A DNA stretch of 64,000 bases, from the NCBI RefSeq assembly GCF_958295425.1, contig NC_081143.1, positions 19,692,686 through 19,756,685 on the forward strand, given 5' to 3'. The notes beneath the pieces were generated by a model. It had not been told where the DNA came from and did no database searches. It saw only the letters and a program-made list of their open reading frames with translations. Origin of the DNA: Solea solea (lineage: Eukaryota; Chordata; Actinopteri; Pleuronectiformes; Soleidae). Made by a program: the position numbers and the translations under genes. How positions within the stretch are numbered: the stretch's first letter is position 1; each line of letters opens with the position of its first letter. Shown here piece by piece: positions 53,221-63,628 of the stretch.

Positions 53221-55184
53221 GACAGTTGTATTTGTTTTATCGTCAAACCTTTGCTAAATAATGTTTCAAAAACAACTCTTCAATTTATATCTGTCTGTTT
53301 TATATTTTAATCCATTTAACTGCGTAAGGACATGCTAAAAATCCTACATGAAATAAAATGTATTCACTTAGAACTGACGTTGAATCACCTTAATACTTAA
53401 GCGCAGGTCAAAGCAAGAAGAGAGAATTAAACACGTTGGAGGTGCTAACACCTCTGTGAGGGTTATTACTGTTTGTGGAGGCTGTAAAAAGCAATGAAAC
53501 GGTTTCATCGACTGTTCTTAAGACCGCCCAGAAGCTATCATCAGTATGCAAATATGTGGCTTGTTTTAATCCACCTGTGTGCCTTCAAAGGAACTATGTC
53601 ATTCCAGCACTTTGGTGACATGCAGTAAAAAGAAATACACAGTTTGTAGAGGAAGCAATGAACCATTGCAAACAAAGTTACTGGGACAGTTTTTTGTTTT
53701 TTTAAACGTCCATCCGTTTTTCGTACCCATTTATCTTGTGCACTCATCCCACACATTAGGCCTTAAGCTATTTATATTACACATTGGTTACACAGAACAT
53801 TCCTCTAAATGTATAAATAAACAAATGAAACATGGCACAGATCAAACAAGATTAAGTACCTATATTTGCTCTGCACCTGAGCCATGTATGCTGGATTTGT
53901 GTGTGTGTGTGTGTAGCCCAGAAGAGGCGAAGAGGCTGACTGGTATTATCTGTGGATCAGCCAACTCTAAGCAACAAGAAAGGGAATCAAAGCAGCGGAG
54001 GAGAGACGGGGAGGGGCGCAGGGGGTGCAGGGATGCATAGTAGACAACTTCAAAGGTGAACACAGAGTTCACACAGATATGAGGCTCAGACAACACAGCA
54101 GAGCCCTCACAGACTCGACAAAAAAGAGCGAGAACGTACACATAACGTGCACACACGGGTGAGGGGGGGGAAGCCAAGCTAACAATACTGTCAACAATAA
54201 CATCCTTCATTGCCGCTGTACGTCTGTGAGTAAAAAAGCCAGCTGGCAGGCAGACAGGAGGAGGAGGAATTGCGGGCTTTGGGGTTCTAGTGGGGACTTA
54301 AAGAGGGATGGGGTGGCGGCTGAGTGTTACTTGGGGGGTATGAGCCAGATATCAGGTGTATCTAGGCTGAGAGGCCCCTCACATGGGGCATCCTATTCAC
54401 CTGCTGCCCAGACCAGGACAAAGGCTAGGGCTCTGGGGTGCTGGGGCTCCGCTGGGCCACAGACAGGCTAGGTAACACTAGAAGGACTTAATGGCTCCAA
54501 GATGAAGGGAAGATGGTGAGAAGAAGATTACAACATGGGAAAATGTAGATGATCTGAGGTTTCACCGTCAACACAGTCACATTTTTCCCATGCAGCCCGA
54601 TTGAATACCAAACAAGGCGGCGTTTCACAGATTTGATTGATTCAGCCACTATTGCACTATATGTAGTGTGAAACACACAACTTTAGATATATACTTTTAA
54701 CAATTCTGAGAATTGATGAATGCATTTAGTGTCTTTCCTCCATATAGTCACTAACAGGGAGTCATTGACAACTAATCAATTAATCGAGAAAATGAATGAT
54801 GATTAATCAGTTATGAAAATAATCAATAGTTGCAGCTGGACTGTTTTCATTGTTTTGCTCAGCATATTTATCTTCTCATGTAACTGTAAACAAGAACGCA
54901 GAACGTTCTTTTGACACAGCTAAATGAATCATTATTGGCAACTGTGCCGATTCAGTTCATTTACTCACCAGAGCTGCATTTAGTTGATGTAAAGCAACAC
55001 CAAAGGTGACTATTGTTTTACTTCTTATTGCCTCTTTGTCACTCTTTTATCAGACACAACAATTGTGCAGCAGCTTTAATGAATGACAAGACATCTTGGT
55101 TTCTGCATTGTTTTATTTTTTTTGATTTTATTGCCAACACATACATACATGCATGCATATATATAAATTCTTACCAGGGCTACA

Positions 55185-55385
55185 ACTAACGATTATTTTC
55201 ATAATAGAGTAATCGTTTGGTCCATAAAATGTCCACAAATCTTGATCAGAACATGGAAATGGTGACGTTCTCAAATGTCCAAAATGATTCAGTTTAAATG
55301 ATTTCTTTGAAAAACAATCTGAAAACTTTGAAAATTATCAAAATAGTGGACAATTTATTTAGTAATCAATTAATAATTGAATTAG
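55185..55385. repeat. 'AGGGCTACAACTAACGATTA' dispersed repeat
   Basis: AGGGCTACAACTAACGATTA then ATAGAGTAATCGTTTGGTCC and AACAATCTGAAAACTTTG, ending in ATTAATAATTGAATTA. This is a well-spread teleost hAT-like non-autonomous repeat. The fragment at 54770-54840 (AATCAATAGTTGCAGC) is the opposite end of another copy. Confidence 0.55.
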
Positions 55386-55546
55386 TACTTCTAATTCTTA
55401 CATAGATTACATAGAAAGGGTTAAATCTAAACAATAATTACCATACCTGAGTGACAGATATAAGACATAAGATGAGGATAAGAGTAAGGAATGATTTGCA
55501 GACTTTGTGTGTCTCTCTCACTGATTACGTTTTAGCAGCTTTCAGA

Positions 55547-55830
55547 CATTTCACTGCACTCTGAGAATGTCTGGAGGGGCTGAATGTAAGAACGTCAACG
55601 TCCACCCAAGTCGCTGTGGACATGTTGCAGAACTTCTCCTTGACTCTCCGAATAATATCCCAGTGAGCTCATATGGGAACGCTTCTGGAGAAGCTGTAAG
55701 CATAATTTACAGTGAGCGAATGAGTGAGTGTTCTGCCTCCTGCATGTGTGACCCAGGCACCACCTGGATGCTCCAGAGATTCTCCTACTGTTATGAACGG
55801 GTCTGACTCTGACAATCACCAACTGAGTTT
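55547..55830. repeat. diverged duplication partner of 57590-57880
   Basis: Shares CTGGAGGGGCTG/ACTGGAGGGCCTG, GCCTCCTGCATGTGTGACCC versus TCTCCTGCTTGTTTGACCC, and ACCACCTGGA...TTCTCCTACTGTTATGAACG versus ACCACCGAATTCTCTTGCTG TTGTGAAC with the second copy. Non-coding by lack of a common frame. Confidence 0.45.
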
Positions 55831-55971
55831 GCCACGTGCGAGTGTTCTGAATTCTGAAAAAAAACAGCTTTTAGGTTGAGATCAATTTTAAGTTATGTTA
55901 AGGTTATGGTAGGAAACAGACAGGTAGAAAAAAGTATAGACATCAAAGGGCAGTGGAAGAGAGAAACAGCT

Positions 55972-56041
<70 letters not shown>

Positions 56042-56219
56042 CACAAACTTTCAAAGGAGACCTTTAGTTTAGATTTGACAATCCACCTAACTTCAGGCAT
56101 CAGTGTTGTAACACACATACTCTCATGTACACACTTTCAAACTCATAAACACACACTGACAGTAAGTAAATGGAGAAACCTTCTTACATACACGTGGACA
56201 CTCTCACTGTTCATGCATA

Positions 56220-56340
56220 TATTCATGTCTGTGTGGTTATGGTTAGGGATAATGCTTTGTTTAGGCTGACCTAATGAATGAAAGTCAGTGTAGTGCCCTA
56301 AGAAGAATAGCTATGTAAACCTGTGTGCGTGTGTTGTCAG
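56220..56340 (+). repeat. (CA)n-associated dispersed repeat, short copy
   Basis: GGTTATGGTTAGGGATAATG, CTAATGAATGAAAGTCAGTG, AACCTGTGTGCGTGTG: the right-hand part of the family described at 49355. Confidence 0.6.
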
Positions 56341-56559
56341 TGACTAAAGCACAGGGAAGTTGCTTGTCCTGACATGTCCAGGCTTAGTTCACCAGAGCTG
56401 GGCAGGACAGGCCTGGATCCAGCCTCTCTTCAGATGAGAGAACTGCACAACAACTGCAAGGTGGATAGAGCAGCAATCGAGTTGGAGTGTTCTCCGTTAT
56501 ATGTGTGTGTGTGTGTTGTTGTCACACAGAATTTTATGGCACACATACTTGGTGAGTTT

Positions 56560-56800
56560 TTTTTTTTTTTTAAAGTACTAAAATCACATTTCCACTTATA
56601 TCTAGGGCTGGTTTTATATGTGTGAGTTGAAGTCCAAATGCCAAGCTCAGTCTGTGGGATGAGTCAGCAGCTTAGTTTCGTTTACTTCATCTCTAAACAA
56701 ACAGGGGTCACAATATCAGTTTACACATTTCAGTTCAATTTCATTTAACAGAATTTTATTCTTGCCTTTTCCAGCTTCTCTCCATATCACTTAGTTATTT
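56560..56800. repeat. diverged duplication partner of 59395-59600
   Basis: Shared words with 59395-59600: GGTTTTATATGTGTGAGTTG AAGTC / GATTTTATATGTGCAAGGTG AAGTC; TCAGTCTGTGGGATGAGTC / TCAGTCTTTGGGATAAGTC; ATCAGTTTACACATTTCAGT / GTCAGTTTACACATTTCGG; CTCCATATCACTTAGTTATT / CTCCATGTCACTTAGTTGTT. Confidence 0.6.
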
Positions 56801-57589
56801 AAAAAGAACAGTTAATTAATACAACCTTAGGCCTCATCCACACAGAAACAGAAACTTTCCCCGTGTTTTCTTTTTCGATTCTGAAAACGTTTTCTGTGAA
56901 CACGTCTTCGTACACAGGAAACCTCCCAAACCAACTCTAAACGCTGTAGTATATATGCCAGGCCTGTATGTGGTGCTGTAACGCTGCCACATGGTGGCAC
57001 CTGCACATAAAGCTTGCACGCTGTACACAAATTCAAAGATGGTGACAGCCAATGCAAGAGTAAGAGAGAAGTGGTGCTGTGACATCAGTCAGTGCGTTTA
57101 CCTGTAGGTAAAAGTCTGATTTTAGTCGGACTAAGATAATAATTTCAGTTTTCTGTGTCATGTATACTTGTTAGTCTGACTAACATACCTGGATAATGTG
57201 ATTCCTGCATGTATATGCTTAGAGTTGAACTTGCCGTTCTGCTCATGCACCAAAATTTCCTCTTCTACCTCCAGGTCAGCCGGAAATCATACGATGGCGG
57301 CTTCTTGCTTTAGACAACACTGCGACCATAAGAGCATGCTCCATTTAATTTGTATCACAATTAACATGTACAGCAGGTACGAAACATACAGAGCCGTCCA
57401 TCTCACTGTTCACTGTTTGTTCTTCTGTGACGTAAAGGTCAACAGGAAACTGATTCTTTATGCACTAGCCACTTTTGGGAGCCACTTTTTCAAAAACTGC
57501 ATTTGAGGGCTCCCAAATGCCAGTTTTGCGAAGGCTCTTAAGATCTGGCTCATTGAAGAGTTATCACCACCATCAAAAGTCTGTTTAGC

Positions 57590-57880
57590 TGCTTTTAGAC
57601 GTGCACTGTCGGGACTTTTTCACCCCTGAAATTGACTGGAGGGCCTGTGCATGAGAATGTAAATGTCTACAAAATTGGCTCCATACATTTTCTTTTCCTT
57701 CCTGCACCCTCTTCTCTGTGAGTTATTGGTGAATGTCTCGTCTCCTGCTTGTTTGACCCAGACACCACCGAATTCTCTTGCTGTTGTGAACATGTGTCTT
57801 GCTCTGATTTGCTTAGGTGAAGGGCAAAAAGGTCCAGGTGATGCCGTTTCTTTCCAGAGATGATCTGCAGTATTAGTACT
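57590..57880. repeat. diverged duplication partner of 55547-55830
   Basis: Second copy of the pair described at 55547. Same orientation (+), about 2 kb apart. Confidence 0.45.
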
Positions 57881-58501
57881 AAACATTATGTTTTAGTATA
57901 TCTGTTGCGGGTGCAGCAGTGGGAGCACGACATACAGGCCAAAATGAGACGCAGAGATTACTAGAGATTAGTCAGGACTGTGTTTAGCTGTGTGCTGGGT
58001 GCACATTAAATGCAGCAGGCAGGGGGACACTGTTAGCTCAAGGTTTAGGTGGGTTTACCCTCCTCCACTGATGTTTGCCTTCATAAATCTTAGTTGTAGT
58101 GTTGACTTGGATCATTTACAGTGTCTTTTACAGCTTTGCATTGTGACATGACAAGTGATGGAATTACTGAATGAGGCTCTTAATGAGAGAACAGTGCTTT
58201 CTTTCACTTCCAGGGTTTGTCAGTGGAGAGTGGAAATATGATATACTCCGTAGAAAAGACAGGGAGAGAGAGAGCGATGTGTGTGTAATTGTGGTATATC
58301 TATGAACAACCTTAGGCCACAATGTTGTTTACCTCCTGGCAGGTCCGAGCTGTTAGGAAGAACACACCACCATGCACACACACACACACACACACACACA
58401 CCTTAATTTAATAGAGCTGTAGCAGTCAGGAAAGGAAACTCCCTGACTTAGAAAGGCAGTGATCACTTATATACTGATTTTCTGATAAGAGCACACAGGC
58501 A

Positions 58502-58575
<74 letters not shown>

Positions 58576-59394
58576 ATGTGCATGTCTCTGTGTGTGCTTT
58601 CCGTCTGCTTTCCTTTGCCATAGTTACTGTCTGTATTCCATCACGATTGCATGGACTCCAGTATATTTAAGGCGAGCATTACATAGCTCTGCTGCCATTC
58701 GTTCTGCACACACAAAACACACTTTTTTCAAATGTTGTCTGTCACCTCCACATGCTGTAACTCCTCAGGTATGGATACTGTCATCACAGTATCTCCATCT
58801 CTCTCTCCATTTCTTTGTGTCGGTCTCTCCGCATTTAAAGAGAAATCATCAGTGAGACAAACGTGAGGCAACCACACACTAAGACATGATCAAATACGTG
58901 TTGGATCTGTGTGCGTGTGAGTGGTTGTTCGGACGGCAGCTGCGACTGACGACAACAACTAAGATTGATCACGTTTTTTTTTGTCCAGTGATTTTCAGTT
59001 TGTTCATTTCCACTCAATCGTCCTTTTAATAGCACAAAATGTGAGCTAGAGGATTTTTTGCAATGTTGGATAGTTAATTCACAATTTTTCTTTCTATTTT
59101 CCAGTGAAAAAACCCCAGCAGAGGCAACTTTTGGTCATTTTTGTTATAATTTGGTCATGATCAAAGACGATAGGATTACGCAAAACTACATGTACAGTAT
59201 AAGACCTGACTGAGGAAGCACTTGCGTATATACAGCGCACCAAGTGGTAACTGGTCATGGCATCATTCCTAAGAAGCTGAACTCCCATTTTTTAAATCAC
59301 AGTTTGGCTGGTGCCATGTTGACATTTATGCAACTGGAAGTTGAAAGGTGTCACCTGCAACCAGACTCCTATTGAACATGTTCTGCTGAGATTC

Positions 59395-59600
59395 ACACTT
59401 CCAGTTATATTCAGTCGATCGAGAGCTGATTTTATATGTGCAAGGTGAAGTCATCTTCAGTCTTTGGGATAAGTCTTCATGTCGAAAACAAATCGGGGCC
59501 AGCCACAATGTCAGTTTACACATTTCGGTTTACTTTATTTTGGCATCCTTTTATTCTTCTCTCCATGTCACTTAGTTGTTGCAAATAAAGCCGTGTGTTG
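59395..59600. repeat. diverged duplication partner of 56560-56800
   Basis: Second copy of the pair described at 56560. Same orientation, about 2.8 kb apart. Confidence 0.6.
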
Positions 59601-59769
59601 GTGTGAAAAGTAGAGTCCTTTGTGTTTGCACTGACAACATGTTTTATTAAGAAGAGCAGCAACAGATAAAAGCACTGAGGAAGGTTTTGTTTCTGTGAAC
59701 TCGTGTTTTGTTCTAAAAATCTGGCAGCTCTTCAGCCTGACTGCTGTCTACACCTCTCCCAGGTGAGAA

Positions 59770-60020
59770 CATAACAACACACATACACACATTCTTGTAT
59801 TTCTATCCATTTCAAGACTTGCATTGACTTCCATTCATTTGGAAGCTTAATGCCTAACCTTGACCTAACCACAATTCAAATGTGAGCTAAAACTTTTGCA
59901 TCTTTAGGACCAGGTTTTGATCTCCATTACTGTAGGTCTACTGGTCATGATAAAATCAGTGTTAATGCTAGAAAATGTCCTAAATAGGTAACAAATACAA
60001 GAACAACCATACACACACGC
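59770..60020 (-). repeat. (CA)n-associated dispersed repeat, reverse orientation
   Basis: ACACACATACACACATTCTT, GACTTCCATTCATTTGGAAG, CCTAACCTTGACCTAACCAC, TAGGACCAGGTTTTGATCTC, ATGATAAAATCAGTGTTAAT: the same order of words as 51630-51905. Confidence 0.65.
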
Positions 60021-60150
60021 TTACTTGGAGAAAAGGTGTAATAAAACTTCCTTATCAGTCTTTCATGTGTGAGGCTTAAGAGCTGTCACCCTGACGGGAG
60101 GAAACCACCATGCTTTGATAGGCCTCCGACACAACAGCATGCATGGACGT

Positions 60151-60152
<2 letters not shown>

Positions 60153-60208
<56 letters not shown>
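60153..60208. repeat. (CT)n microsatellite
   Basis: About 55 bases of uninterrupted CT followed by a short GT run. Ser/Leu open frames through it are artefacts. Confidence 0.95.
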
Positions 60209-60218
<10 letters not shown>

Positions 60219-60302
60219 TCTCCGGTTCCATTGCTCAATAAGACCATTTTATATAAATGTTTCTGCTAAACTGCTGTGACTTTGTTTTATACACGACACC
60301 CA

Positions 60303-60500
60303 CTAACAGGCTTTTCGCAGGCTTTCGGCAGTGCTGTCACTAAATACACCAGTGACAGCAATCTGACCAAGCAGTGGACGGCAGGCATTGTATCGTCTCA
60401 GCTCGCTTGGAACCTTGCCTGAGCAGGTACAAAATAAATCTAAATAACCGTGCTGGGCCGAAGCGAGTCAAGTCGCACTAGTGGGAAAGTGTCTGTAGTG
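60303..60500. mobile_element. rearranged relative of the 9163-9622 MITE
   Basis: Shares CACTAAATACACCAGTGACA-type sequence, CGCTTGGAACCTTGCC (compare AAGGTTCCAAGCG at 9200 in reverse) and GTGCTGGGCCGAAGCGAGTC AAGTCG, ending in AGTGGGAAAGTG. The order differs from the first copy, so it is a scrambled or truncated relative. Confidence 0.4.
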
Positions 60501-61181
60501 GTCTGAGTAATGCTTCACTCACTGCCACTGACTTAGTTTGACTTGGTAATCCACTTTGGTTGATTTGATGATTGCTGTAACTTTTCAGAATCAAACCACT
60601 TTATCTAAAACTTAGTTTTTGTCACAGCCAATTTGATCACTTATATCTATCAAAGATGTTCCCAGAAACTGGGTTGGAGACCATTATTGTCTAGTAGGGT
60701 GCTTGGTTTATTAAAAAGATGAAGAACAGTTTAAAGAACTGCAGGTTAAGTTAGCCAAGCTATTACCTGAGAGGATGGACGAGAACTATTACCCGCTTCG
60801 TTAATGACACACAAAAGGTCCTTTTTAAGAACAGACTGCTGCTAAAGTCGGCCAAACTACTGACCACAAGGAAACATTTAAGTGCCAAGTGAGATTTTCT
60901 TTCTCTAACCTTAGCCCCTTTTTTCAGAAATAAAGATAAAACAGAGAAAAATAGACTGAATGCTGCAGATGATATGCATGTTAACAATGGTATACACAGT
61001 AACTATATAACCATCAGCTATCCTGTTAAGAGTGTAGGAGCCAATATTGAGCTAATTTAGTTTAGGGTTAGTTTAAATGATTAATGTAGGATTACTTGTT
61101 ACAGTGTAATTTGTGAATAGTTAAAGTATTTAATCGTTGGCCTCAAGCCTTTGATTAAATAATTTTTGCGAGGAAGGAACG

Positions 61182-61505
61182 TGGCTTTATGGACCCTTGA
61201 TGTTATTAGATAAAGGTACCGTGGACTTTGATATCTTTGATGGCTATAATAGATGGAGGATAGGGAAATATGTACTGGTAAATATCTAGCAGGTTTGTAG
61301 GTTGACGTGTCCGGTCAAAGCTGTACAAGGTTCACGCTATATATTACTGTGAAATCAATTGATCGTCATTCACAACCTGGAACATCAAGGGAATATTTCT
61401 AGGTGTTGTTGATCCAAAGGAAGCTTGGACATATGCGGATGGAAATGTAACTTGGATATACGGCAAGTGGAAATAAATGTGCAAACCCTTCACATGACTT
61501 TTTCT
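61182..61505 (+). repeat. 5' LTR of the BEL/Pao element
   Basis: The segment from TGGCTTTATGGACC to at least ATGTGCAAACCCTTC (61492) recurs at 63629-64000. It contains AATAAA near 61475-61480, expected at the R region of an LTR. The right boundary is an estimate; a start further left (e.g. about 61023) cannot be excluded because the second copy could be truncated. Confidence 0.7.
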
Positions 61506-61809
61506 TGCCTTGGTGATTGAGGATTTAAAACGGTACCAACGAGCCAAGCCCATAGGAACCTGCTTACAGCCAATGACTTTCATTTGCCGCTACAAGTCAA
61601 AAAACCTCACATCGATTTGGATCTGGGTGCGAACACGATCACCCAAGTATCAGACGGCGCCAAGAAGGACTATATTGCCACGGGGGCCCTTGGTGCAGGA
61701 AAAAACTTAGAGCGGTCGGCTGCTTAAGCCTGGATAAGTTGGAAACCCGCTGAGTTGTTAACTCCTCTGTAAATATTACCTTGCTATTACAGAAACTTTG
61801 TAGCCAGCA

Positions 61810-63627
61810 ATGGCAGATCCGCCAAGCAGTGATGAGGAAGGCTCATCAGCCAATGAGAAGAACACGAGGGCGCAGGTGCACACTGGGAAAGGCCTCAAGG
61901 AAAACTTGCATCAATTTATCACTGCAAGAAGATCCAAGTTAAGATTGTTAACTACAAAATCAAACCACATAGAAGGCCTTATGGAAGATGACAACAACGT
62001 CATACATGTTGAGCAAATTGAAGTGAAGAGTTATAAAAAACTCTATGAAGAATTTGTTGAACTGAATCAGTCTCTGAAGCTCTATTTGAGCGAAGATGAG
62101 ATAGAGGCAGACCAGACATCCTGGTTCGAGCCTAAAGCATCCTGCTGCCGAGACTTCATGGAAAGAGTAAAGACTTGGGTTGAGGACGTACAACTCTGCG
62201 AAGACTTGATAATGACAAGTGTAAAGGACATAACTCTTATGGACAGTGTGTCAAATGTAAGTTCTCAAATATCTTCTGTCACTTCAGTACGTAGGAGAGA
62301 GGAGGCGAATAGAGCAACTCTTATTGCAAGGGCAGCAGCACTAAAGAAAAAACGGGCAATTGCACTGAAGGAAGCCCAGTTAAGGGCGGACCAAGAACTG
62401 CAAGAAGCCCAGATAAAGGCGGATAAAGAACAATTGGAGATCGATACAGAGCTGGCAGCTTTGGCTGCACGACTCAAAATATATGCAGATTATGATGCAT
62501 TGCAGCAACAGTCTAGTGCCAACGCGATGTCACAGCAATGTCAGCAGGGCGACGTTGAAGGCCAGATCAGGTATGAAGCATCAGTGCCCAGCCTAAAACG
62601 CCAAGAAAGGCCAGTTCTCTCAACTAACGAACCAGTGGTCAGACCTAAAGCACGGGCTGACCAGGCACCAAGCTCCACACCTGCAGCCGAGCCGTTGCAG
62701 CAGAACAATGATACAGGTGAATCGCACAGTGTGATGAGAAACCAAGAGTCTTCACGCTTGGCACAAAGAGACATCCCTTTGTTCCATGGTGATCCACTCC
62801 AATTCCAACCCTTTTTGAAGGCTTTCAATCACATTATCAACTCTGGAACTGACAATGATGTGGACAAATGGTACTTTTTGGAACAATATACAAGGGGCAA
62901 GCCACGAGATCTGGTCAGGAGCTGCCAGCACAAGTCAGCAAGTCATAGATATGACTATGCAATGAAACTCCTTAACGAACACTATGGAAATGAGATGGTG
63001 ATTGCCTCGGCTTTAGTAGAAAAGGCATGTAATTGGCCTAAAATCCAGTCGGAAGATAGACAAGCGCTCAGTGACTTCGCATTATTTCTCGTGAGCTGTT
63101 GCAACATCATGGAGGATGTTGAATTCATGGACGAGCTGGACAACCCCACCAACATGAGGGTGATAGCATCAAAGTTGCCCTACAAACTCATGGAAAAGTG
63201 GAGGTGGCGTGCATATAAGATACAAGAGCAACGAGGTAGAAGATCCAGGTTCGTTGATTTCGTCAAATTCGTGGACAGGGAAGCTAAATCCGTCATGGGT
63301 CGGATGTTCGGTAACTTGCTGGAGTTCACAGCAGCCAAAGAAAAAATTGATATCACACAACATGCGAAACCAGAAGAAGAAAGGGGAAGTAGCTTCAAAA
63401 CTGAGGGATTTAATAAGCAAATGTCAGAGGCTGACACTATACATCCCAACGGTGCTTTCACCAAACCGTGCTTGTTCTGTGAGAGAAATCACACTCAAAA
63501 AAGGATTAAAAGTTCACGCAAGGACAAATTTGAGTTCCTCAAGAAATCAGGACTATGCTTTGGATGCTTAGCTGAAGGACATGTTAGCAAAGACTGTAAG
63601 AAAAGGATGACTTGCAGTGTCTGTTGA
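61810..63627 (+). CDS. BEL/Pao-type Gag polyprotein, truncated at the zinc knuckles
   Basis: An uninterrupted 605-codon ORF. The N-terminal third is acidic and helical, followed by a charged coiled coil (about residues 160-235; runs of Ala/Lys/Glu). A region at about 315-475 (starting IPLFHGDPLQFQPF) matches the DUF1759 domain typical of BEL/Pao and related Gag proteins. At 554-605 lie Gag zinc-knuckle remnants: CLFC...H, then CFGC...GH...C and CSVC. The last knuckle is cut off: the stop at 63625-63627 lies at the junction with the second LTR, so the ORF ends by deletion, not at the natural Gag end. Such Gag proteins package element RNA in the cytoplasm. Whether this one is still expressed is unknown. 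The start ATG follows CCAGCA and is the first in frame. Confidence 0.85.
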   Translation: MADPPSSDEEGSSANEKNTRAQVHTGKGLKENLHQFITARRSKLRLLTTKSNHIEGLMEDDNNVIHVEQIEVKSYKKLYEEFVELNQSLKLYLSEDEIEADQTSWFEPKASCCRDFMERVKTWVEDVQLCEDLIMTSVKDITLMDSVSNVSSQISSVTSVRRREEANRATLIARAAALKKKRAIALKEAQLRADQELQEAQIKADKEQLEIDTELAALAARLKIYADYDALQQQSSANAMSQQCQQGDVEGQIRYEASVPSLKRQERPVLSTNEPVVRPKARADQAPSSTPAAEPLQQNNDTGESHSVMRNQESSRLAQRDIPLFHGDPLQFQPFLKAFNHIINSGTDNDVDKWYFLEQYTRGKPRDLVRSCQHKSASHRYDYAMKLLNEHYGNEMVIASALVEKACNWPKIQSEDRQALSDFALFLVSCCNIMEDVEFMDELDNPTNMRVIASKLPYKLMEKWRWRAYKIQEQRGRRSRFVDFVKFVDREAKSVMGRMFGNLLEFTAAKEKIDITQHAKPEEERGSSFKTEGFNKQMSEADTIHPNGAFTKPCLFCERNHTQKRIKSSRKDKFEFLKKSGLCFGCLAEGHVSKDCKKRMTCSVC

Positions 63628-63628
63628 T

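Larger units (their letters stand above)
47771..61181. other. 13.4 kb gene-free, microsatellite- and repeat-rich region
   Basis: I recognise no coding exon on either strand. Contents: (GT)n/(CA)n tracts at about 49585-49630, 49808-49832, 50813-50852, 51634-51667, 55972-56034, 58377-58400 and 58505-58574; (CT)n at 60153-60208; four copies of a CA-associated repeat; a SINE split by a hAT MITE; several 'AGGGCTGAAC'-type repeats (about 50218, 54770, 55185); and paired diverged duplications (55.5/57.6 kb and 56.6/59.4 kb). A GC-richer piece at 53900-54480 has no known match. The left part may hold distal regulatory sequence of kpna7. Confidence 0.5.

Noticed and set aside
53579..54040. 153-codon frame in the gene-free region
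   Set aside because: No domain, biased low-complexity C-terminus, runs through a (GT)n tract; probably chance.
55876..56269. Open frames of Cys-Val and Thr-His repeats (also at 58508-58855 and 60069-60269)
   Set aside because: They translate (GT)n/(CA)n/(CT)n tracts, not genes.
61506..61540. tRNA primer binding site after the 5' LTR
   Set aside because: TGGTGATTGAGG follows the presumed LTR end, but I cannot match it to a tRNA 3' end with confidence and the LTR boundary is uncertain.
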